Of a DNA stretch of 10,384 nucleotides, positions 6,857 to 10,384 are shown piece after piece. Source of the DNA: an uncultured Phascolarctobacterium sp. (GTDB lineage: Bacteria; Bacillota; Negativicutes; Acidaminococcales; Acidaminococcaceae); assembly GCA_937901335.1 (NCBI GenBank), contig CALCHC010000014.1, forward strand, positions 1-10,384. The letters are read 5' to 3'. The position numbers and the translations under genes were made by a program. Numbering within the stretch: position 1 is the stretch's first letter; each line of letters starts with the position of its first letter. The notes beneath the pieces were generated by a model that did not search any database, was not told where the DNA came from, and worked only from the letters and a program-made list of their open reading frames with translations.

Positions 6857-7675
6857 TTATTCTTCAGGTACATCCACCTGTTGAGTTAAAATAGCTTCCA
6901 CCACCATAGCAACACCATCGTCATTATTGGAAGCAGTAACAATTTTTGCGTGTTCTTTTACGCTATCTTTAGCATTGCCCACTGCAACACCAACACCTGC
7001 GTTTTTAATCATAGCAAGGTCATTGTTGGAGTCACCAATGCACATGATTTCTTCCGGTTTAATATTGTAGCTTTCAGCCACCGCTTTAACAGCTTCCCAT
7101 TTATTAACACCAGGTTCCATCAGTTCAAGGAAGTTATCTCTAGAACTGGTTACAACAATTTTGCCTGCAAATTTTTCAGCAAAAGCTTTCCACGCAGGTT
7201 GGAAGTCTTCAGTTTCGGTCATTACCAAAATTTTGTAGGGAGCTTCTTTGATTTCGTAAACAGCTTCTCCAATTTCAGTAATGGGCACGCCAATAATTTC
7301 AGAGTATTTGTCAGACCATTTACCTTTTTTATCTACGAGGATGTCGTCACCAATATAAACTTGTGCATAGTATTTATGTTCTTTGCAATAAGCAAGTACT
7401 TCGAGAGCAGTATCATAGTTCAATTTATGTTCATAGAACACTTCACCACTCTTAGCACCTTTTACCAACGCACCGTTGTAAGTAACCAGCGGAACGTCCA
7501 AGCCCAAATCAAGTGCATAAGGGCGAGCGGAGCAGAACATTCTACCGGTAGCAATCATAAAGATTACGTTTTTCTCCAAAGCACTACGAATAGCATTGGC
7601 ATTACGCTCAGAAATTTTATTATCGTGATTTAACAAAGTATCATCCATATCACTGGCAATCAATTTAATTTGCAT
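6857..7675 (-). CDS. Cof-type HAD-IIB family hydrolase (sugar/nucleotide phosphatase-like)
   Basis: This is a cytosolic, magnesium-dependent phosphatase of the haloacid dehalogenase superfamily; Cof-like members act on sugar phosphates, flavin precursors or other small phosphorylated metabolites, and the substrate cannot be predicted here. From the chosen start the protein is 272 residues. It has motif I DMDDT with nucleophile D9 and acid/base D11, motif II T43-G-R in IATGR, the TYNGALV segment at 65-71, motif III lysine K192 in VNKWEAVK, and motif IV GDSNND at 214-219. The large middle stretch (about 80-190) is the type IIB cap. I chose the ATG at 7673-7675 over upstream ATGs at 7681 and 7690 because AGAGGT lies six bases before it and the protein then begins MQIKLIASDMDDT, as family members do. 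It overlaps the membrane-protein gene by 11 nt. Confidence 0.9.
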   Translation of the reverse strand: MQIKLIASDMDDTLLNHDNKISERNANAIRSALEKNVIFMIATGRMFCSARPYALDLGLDVPLVTYNGALVKGAKSGEVFYEHKLNYDTALEVLAYCKEHKYYAQVYIGDDILVDKKGKWSDKYSEIIGVPITEIGEAVYEIKEAPYKILVMTETEDFQPAWKAFAEKFAGKIVVTSSRDNFLELMEPGVNKWEAVKAVAESYNIKPEEIMCIGDSNNDLAMIKNAGVGVAVGNAKDSVKEHAKIVTASNNDDGVAMVVEAILTQQVDVPEE

Positions 7676-8012
7676 CTTCATACCTCTCATTCAAAAGTTT
7701 TCCAATAAATATAGCAAGTCCACTGTAAATTATTAAGAACACTATCAGCGAACCGGAAGCTTCTACTTTATACCCTGGCAACAAATTACCTAAAGCCTGC
7801 ACGCCTAAAAGTACTGCTGCACAAACGCCAGCCTTACCTGTAAAATTAGGAAGTCTTTGCGCCAAACGCTCTACTAAAACAGTCCAAGCTCCTATTATGA
7901 AAGAACCTGCTACCAAGCCGCCCAAAGTTACAACTTCTATAAAATTACAAGCATAATTTGCAAGGAAAAATATTACACTTAAAGTTATCCATTGGGTAAA
8001 TAAATTATACAT
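7665..8012 (-). CDS. Small four-helix membrane protein, possibly phage-holin-like family
   Basis: The 115-residue product is almost entirely hydrophobic, with four likely membrane segments at about 9-26, 27-47, 63-80 and 87-107, short loops (the longest, VERLAQRLPNFTGKAG, is basic) and a charged end, LLNERYEDAN. This layout resembles small chromosomal holin-like/YvlD-type proteins, but I see no diagnostic motif, so the family is tentative and a lytic role is not implied. The start is the ATG at 8010-8012, with AAAGGTGG six bases upstream. The in-frame TTG at 8016-8018 would leave no spacer. It is the first gene of the minus-strand run and its end contains the ribosome binding site of the HAD gene, so the two are translated together. 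Confidence 0.75.
   Translation of the reverse strand: MYNLFTQWITLSVIFFLANYACNFIEVVTLGGLVAGSFIIGAWTVLVERLAQRLPNFTGKAGVCAAVLLGVQALGNLLPGYKVEASGSLIVFLIIYSGLAIFIGKLLNERYEDAN
7682..7687 (-). promoter_or_regulatory. Ribosome binding site that fixes the HAD hydrolase start
   Basis: The minus strand reads AGAGGT-ATGAAG-ATG, a Shine-Dalgarno with a 6-nt spacer to the ATG at 7673-7675. The two other in-frame ATGs are too close to it or upstream of it to use it. The site lies inside the 3' end of the preceding gene, implying coupled translation. Confidence 0.55.
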
Positions 8013-8035
8013 TTTCAACCACCTTTTCGGTTTAT

Positions 8036-8044
8036 ATTATAACA
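8036..8044 (-). promoter_or_regulatory. Extended -10 promoter for the membrane protein-HAD-radical SAM operon
   Basis: The minus strand reads TGT-TATAAT, a perfect -10 with the TGn extension. No good -35 lies 16-18 bp upstream, which an extended -10 can tolerate. A perfect TTGACA occurs further up (8073-8078) but 31 bp away, too far for this box. Transcription would start near 8029, giving a leader of about 17 nt that just includes the Shine-Dalgarno site. Confidence 0.45.
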
Positions 8045-8052
8045 CAAAAATA

Positions 8053-8081
8053 TTGCGTATTCTTCCAAAGTATGTCAAAAT
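8053..8081 (+). promoter_or_regulatory. Candidate promoter for yhdT-panF
   Basis: TTGCGT (8053-8058) is followed after 17 bp by CAAAAT (8076-8081), which is preceded by TG at -15/-14 of an extended -10. Both boxes are imperfect (4 of 6 each). The leader to the yhdT ATG would be about 50 nt. It contains a small GTGC-CTT-GCAC hairpin (8095-8105) and the palindrome GTGTACAC (8107-8114), either of which might bind a regulator; nothing more specific can be said. Confidence 0.3.
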
Positions 8082-8137
8082 AAAAGCGACGCGAGTGCCT
8101 TGCACCGTGTACACTTTTGAAGGGAGCTTTTTTCACG

Positions 8138-8392
8138 ATGAAAAGAAGCGAAAAATTCCGCCAAGCTAACCGCGAAGCGAAAGCAACAGTGATTGCTACC
8201 GCTGCAGTTATTGCCTTTTGGTGGATTGCAGGCTTTGGCCTTGCAGATGTAAATGTCTCTTATTTACATACTCCTCTGTGGGTGTGGGGTGGTTGTTTGG
8301 GAACTTGGATTTTTGCAGTCTTGGTAACCCTATTCCTCACAAAAAAAGTTTTTGTAGACTTTGACTTAGACGACGAGGAGGAAACCAAATGA
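8138..8392 (+). CDS. yhdT: YhdT family (DUF997) small membrane protein
   Basis: An 84-residue protein with a basic cytosolic start (MKRSEKFRQANREAK), two membrane helices at about 17-35 (VIATAAVIAFWWIAGFG) and 48-68 (WVWGGCLGTWIFAVLVTLFL), and an acidic tail DFDLDDEEETK. Size, the WWIAGFG element and position directly before panF match YhdT of E. coli (80 residues), which sits in the same place. Its biochemical role is unknown; a partner or accessory function for PanF is inferred from the conserved pairing. The ATG at 8138 is preceded by AAGGGAG at an 11-nt spacing, longer than ideal, but the upstream in-frame TTG at 8117 has no ribosome binding site. Its stop overlaps the panF start as ATGA. 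Confidence 0.85.
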   Translation: MKRSEKFRQANREAKATVIATAAVIAFWWIAGFGLADVNVSYLHTPLWVWGGCLGTWIFAVLVTLFLTKKVFVDFDLDDEEETK

Positions 8393-9885
8393 GCAGCATC
8401 TTCAATCTTCTTCCCGTTATAGCATTCCTTGTACTTATGCTTGCCATAAGTGCTTATGTACAAAAATCATCCGCAGATGATCGCCAAAAGAACTTTGCCA
8501 AGGATTACTTCATTGGCGGACGCACCTTAGGCGGCTTCGTCTTAGCGATGACTACCGCAGCAACTTACAGTAGTGTAAGTACTTTCGTTGGCGGTCCCGG
8601 TATGGCGTGGATAATCGGTTATGGCTGGTTATACATGGCAATCGTTCAAGTTGTAGTTATCTTCCTTGTGTTGGGCGTGTTCGGCAAAAAAATTGCTATG
8701 ATTGCCCGTCGCATTGATGCAGTAACTGTTATTGATGTTCTGCGTGCTCGCTACAAATCCAATTTCTTGGCAAACTTTGCTGCCATCGTAATCGTAGGTT
8801 TCTTCTGCGCAACTATGGTCGCTCAATTTGTAGGCGCTGCAAAACTGTTTGAAGCAGTTACAGGCTACTCCTACCTGACTGGCTTAAGCCTCTTTGGTTT
8901 AATCGTAGTATTCTATACCACCATCGGTGGTTTCAAAGGCGTTGCTATTACCGACTCCTTCTGCGCAGTTGCAATGATTGCAGGTATGTGCCTGCTCTTC
9001 GGTGCAATGATGGAAACCGGCGGTGGCTTCGATAATATTATGAAGCACATCAGCACTAATCATCCTGATATGCTTGAACCTCTCTCTCGTGGTAAAATGC
9101 CTATGAGTTTATACATCAGCCAATGGATGTTGGTTGGTATCTGCACTCTGGCATTACCCCAATCCGTTGTACGTGGTATCAGCTTTAAAAATACTAAAGC
9201 TCTCCATAAAGCAATCGTTATCGGCACTGTAGTAATCGGTGCTATGACCTTGGTTGCAACCATTATCGGTGTTCTCAGTAAAGGTATTCTCACCGGTGAC
9301 TTGGCAAGCTACGGTGGCAGCGTTGATAATATCACTCCGCTGACTATCGTAAAATGCATGGGCCCCTTCTGGGCAGGTGTAACCATCATCGGTCCGATTG
9401 CGGCAACCATTTCTACTGTATCTTCCCTGCTTCTGGCAGCGTCCTCTTCCATTATTAAGGACGTATATATGAACCACTTGGCTTCCCAAGGTAAAGAACT
9501 TGCTAATGATAAAGTTCGTAGCTTCAGCCTTGCAGCAACTGTAATCTTAGGCTTGTTTGTTTACGTTATCGCAATCACTCCGCCTAGCGTAATCTGGATT
9601 ATCAATATGTTTGCTTTCGGTGGTTTGCAAACCGCTTTCTTCTGGGTACTGGTATTCGGCCTGTTCTGGTACAAGGCAAATAAAAACGGTGCTATCGCTG
9701 CAATGGTTGGCGGTGTACTTGTTTACTGCGGTTCCATGGCAATGAAGATTAAAGTAATGGACTTGCACCAAATCACAATCGGTATTGGTCTTTCCTTGTT
9801 ATTCTTCCTCATCGGTAACAGCTTTGGCAAAACCGTTGATGACGAAACTTTGGAAATCTTCTTCCCGGAAAGATTTGACAAATAA
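8389..9885 (+). CDS. panF: Sodium/pantothenate symporter PanF (SSS family)
   Basis: PanF takes up pantothenate (vitamin B5), the coenzyme A precursor, with sodium across the inner membrane. The 498 residues (483 in E. coli) form about 12-13 membrane helices. PanF-like sequence runs throughout: the sodium:solute-symporter start YFIGGRTLGGFVLAMTTAATY at 40-60, the SSVSTFVGGPGMAW segment after it, GKKIAMIARRIDAVTVIDVL near 100-118, YTTIGGFKGV near 176-185, the SSSIIKDVYMNHL loop near 350-362, and the AFGGLQTAFFW helix near 410-420. The start is supported by GAGGAGG eight bases upstream, inside yhdT, and by the ATGA overlap. A perfect hairpin terminator follows 16 nt after the stop. Pantothenate specificity is inferred from similarity to E. 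coli PanF and the yhdT neighbour; other SSS substrates are less likely. Confidence 0.93.
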   Translation: MSSIFNLLPVIAFLVLMLAISAYVQKSSADDRQKNFAKDYFIGGRTLGGFVLAMTTAATYSSVSTFVGGPGMAWIIGYGWLYMAIVQVVVIFLVLGVFGKKIAMIARRIDAVTVIDVLRARYKSNFLANFAAIVIVGFFCATMVAQFVGAAKLFEAVTGYSYLTGLSLFGLIVVFYTTIGGFKGVAITDSFCAVAMIAGMCLLFGAMMETGGGFDNIMKHISTNHPDMLEPLSRGKMPMSLYISQWMLVGICTLALPQSVVRGISFKNTKALHKAIVIGTVVIGAMTLVATIIGVLSKGILTGDLASYGGSVDNITPLTIVKCMGPFWAGVTIIGPIAATISTVSSLLLAASSSIIKDVYMNHLASQGKELANDKVRSFSLAATVILGLFVYVIAITPPSVIWIINMFAFGGLQTAFFWVLVFGLFWYKANKNGAIAAMVGGVLVYCGSMAMKIKVMDLHQITIGIGLSLLFFLIGNSFGKTVDDETLEIFFPERFDK

Positions 9886-9901
9886 TTTTACACATATATA
9901 C

Positions 9902-9933
9902 AAAGAAGCACGCTCATTTGAGCGTGCTTCTTT
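9902..9933. terminator. Bidirectional intrinsic terminator between panF and the GNAT gene
   Basis: A perfect inverted repeat has AAAGAAGCACGCTCA (9902-9916) and TGAGCGTGCTTCTTT (9919-9933) separated by TT, so a 15-bp stem in which the innermost pairs form the effective loop. The outer A/T-rich bases give a short U-rich tail on both strands. It lies 16 nt after the panF stop and 17 nt after the stop of the converging acetyltransferase gene, so it can serve both. Confidence 0.88.
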
Positions 9934-9950
9934 AGTTAGAGCGTATTATT

Positions 9951-10384
9951 TTATTTTAAATATTTAAGCAACTGTACCAAGGAAATTTGTGAAGTATCGT
10001 CTATCTCATCTATCTCTAATGCACGCCTACCAAACTCGACGAAACCATTAGATTTATAAAATTCTATTAACTTAGGCTTTTCTTCACATTCCAGATAGAC
10101 AAATTTCCCTCCCACCAACGCTTGCACTGCAGTTACAGTTTTACACGCACAATGCAGAAGAACATCACCACTAATAAGGTTTCTGTATTTATCATTTTTT
10201 CCAATTTGCCCTATCAACGGTGCAGATACCGTATACTGTCTCAGTTCGCCATCATATTGCCCAAACTTTGCAATTCGTTTTCTTAAAGTATTACTAAGTT
10301 TAGTACTACTTTTCACTACAAAACTTTTATAAGCCAAAGCATAATATCCTACCAAAACCATCTCACCTTTATAAGATGTATATA
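9951..10384 (-). CDS. GNAT family N-acetyltransferase, C-terminal part (5' end outside the window)
   Basis: GNAT enzymes transfer acetyl from acetyl-CoA to an amine; the acceptor is unknown. The visible 144 residues contain the strand VGYYALAYKSF, the acetyl-CoA loop region LIGQIGKNDKYRNLISGDVLL (the QIGKND turn in place of the classical R/QxxGxG/A), the strand GGKFVYLECEEKPKLIEFYK, and the FYKSNGF helix-turn typical of the GNAT motif B. An ATG lies at 10361, but the frame stays open upstream to the edge (YTSYKGE before that Met). In this family the GYxxLA strand is internal, so I treat 10361 as an internal methionine. AAAGG four bases before it leaves a small chance that it is a start. Some short GNATs are toxin-antitoxin toxins; no antitoxin gene is visible here, so that remains open. 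A terminator lies downstream. Confidence 0.8.
   Translation of the reverse strand, partial: YTSYKGEMVLVGYYALAYKSFVVKSSTKLSNTLRKRIAKFGQYDGELRQYTVSAPLIGQIGKNDKYRNLISGDVLLHCACKTVTAVQALVGGKFVYLECEEKPKLIEFYKSNGFVEFGRRALEIDEIDDTSQISLVQLLKYLK

Noticed and set aside
6950..7633. 227-codon plus-strand open frame inside the HAD hydrolase gene
   Set aside because: It is fully antisense to the catalytic and cap domains of the HAD protein; the Phe/Asn-rich composition is a shadow of the real frame.
7676..7690. Upstream ATG starts for the HAD hydrolase (7681 and 7690)
   Set aside because: The AGAGGT site is correctly spaced only for the ATG at 7673-7675, and the family starts a few residues before the DxD motif.
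8117..8137. TTG start extending yhdT by seven residues
   Set aside because: No ribosome binding site precedes it, whereas AAGGGAG precedes the ATG at 8138; YhdT relatives begin near the MKR segment.
8085..8137. Riboswitch in the yhdT-panF leader
   Set aside because: The leader is only about 50 nt, with two small palindromes and no conserved riboswitch core that I can recognise.

Overview
The window reads as chromosomal housekeeping DNA from a Gram-positive-lineage bacterium, most likely a Firmicute and plausibly a Negativicute such as a Phascolarctobacterium or Acidaminococcus relative. The reasons are the radical SAM / smc / ftsY gene order, strong Shine-Dalgarno sites (AAAGGAGG, AAGGAG, AGGAGG), short translationally coupled gene junctions, and a yhdT-panF pair. 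The taxon is inferred from gene content and order only. No tRNA, rRNA, CRISPR array, transposase or phage module was found, and no stretch over 300 bases lacks a gene.

Layout. 1-131: the start of an unrecognised minus-strand gene that leaves the window. 147-375: an island of very AT-rich DNA (about 27% G+C counted over 181-360) that cuts off the 3' end of yhbY and carries a decayed plus-strand reading frame. 282-8012: a long run of minus-strand genes, transcribed in this order: small membrane protein, Cof-type HAD phosphatase, Elp3/YhcC-like radical SAM protein, [198-bp near-palindrome], smc, ftsY, rdgB, truncated yhbY. Junctions within it are tight (11-nt overlap, 9-nt gap, 6-nt gap, two TAATG overlaps). 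The exception is the 223-nt radical SAM-smc gap, which holds most of the palindrome and a candidate smc promoter.

8013-8137 is a divergent promoter region. 8138-9885 carries yhdT and panF on the plus strand, overlapping by ATGA: a small membrane protein and a sodium/pantothenate symporter. They converge on a minus-strand GNAT acetyltransferase gene (9951 to the right edge, 5' end outside the window), with a perfect 15-bp-stem terminator between them that can serve both directions.

The central operon joins chromosome organisation (SMC), membrane protein targeting (FtsY, the SRP receptor), nucleotide-pool sanitation (RdgB) and ribosome assembly (YhbY); panF serves coenzyme A precursor uptake. 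I see no new multi-gene system. The items most worth a second look are the 198-bp near-palindrome, which supplies the last 13 codons and the stop of the radical SAM gene and abuts the smc promoter, and the AT-rich insertion or rearrangement that truncates yhbY.
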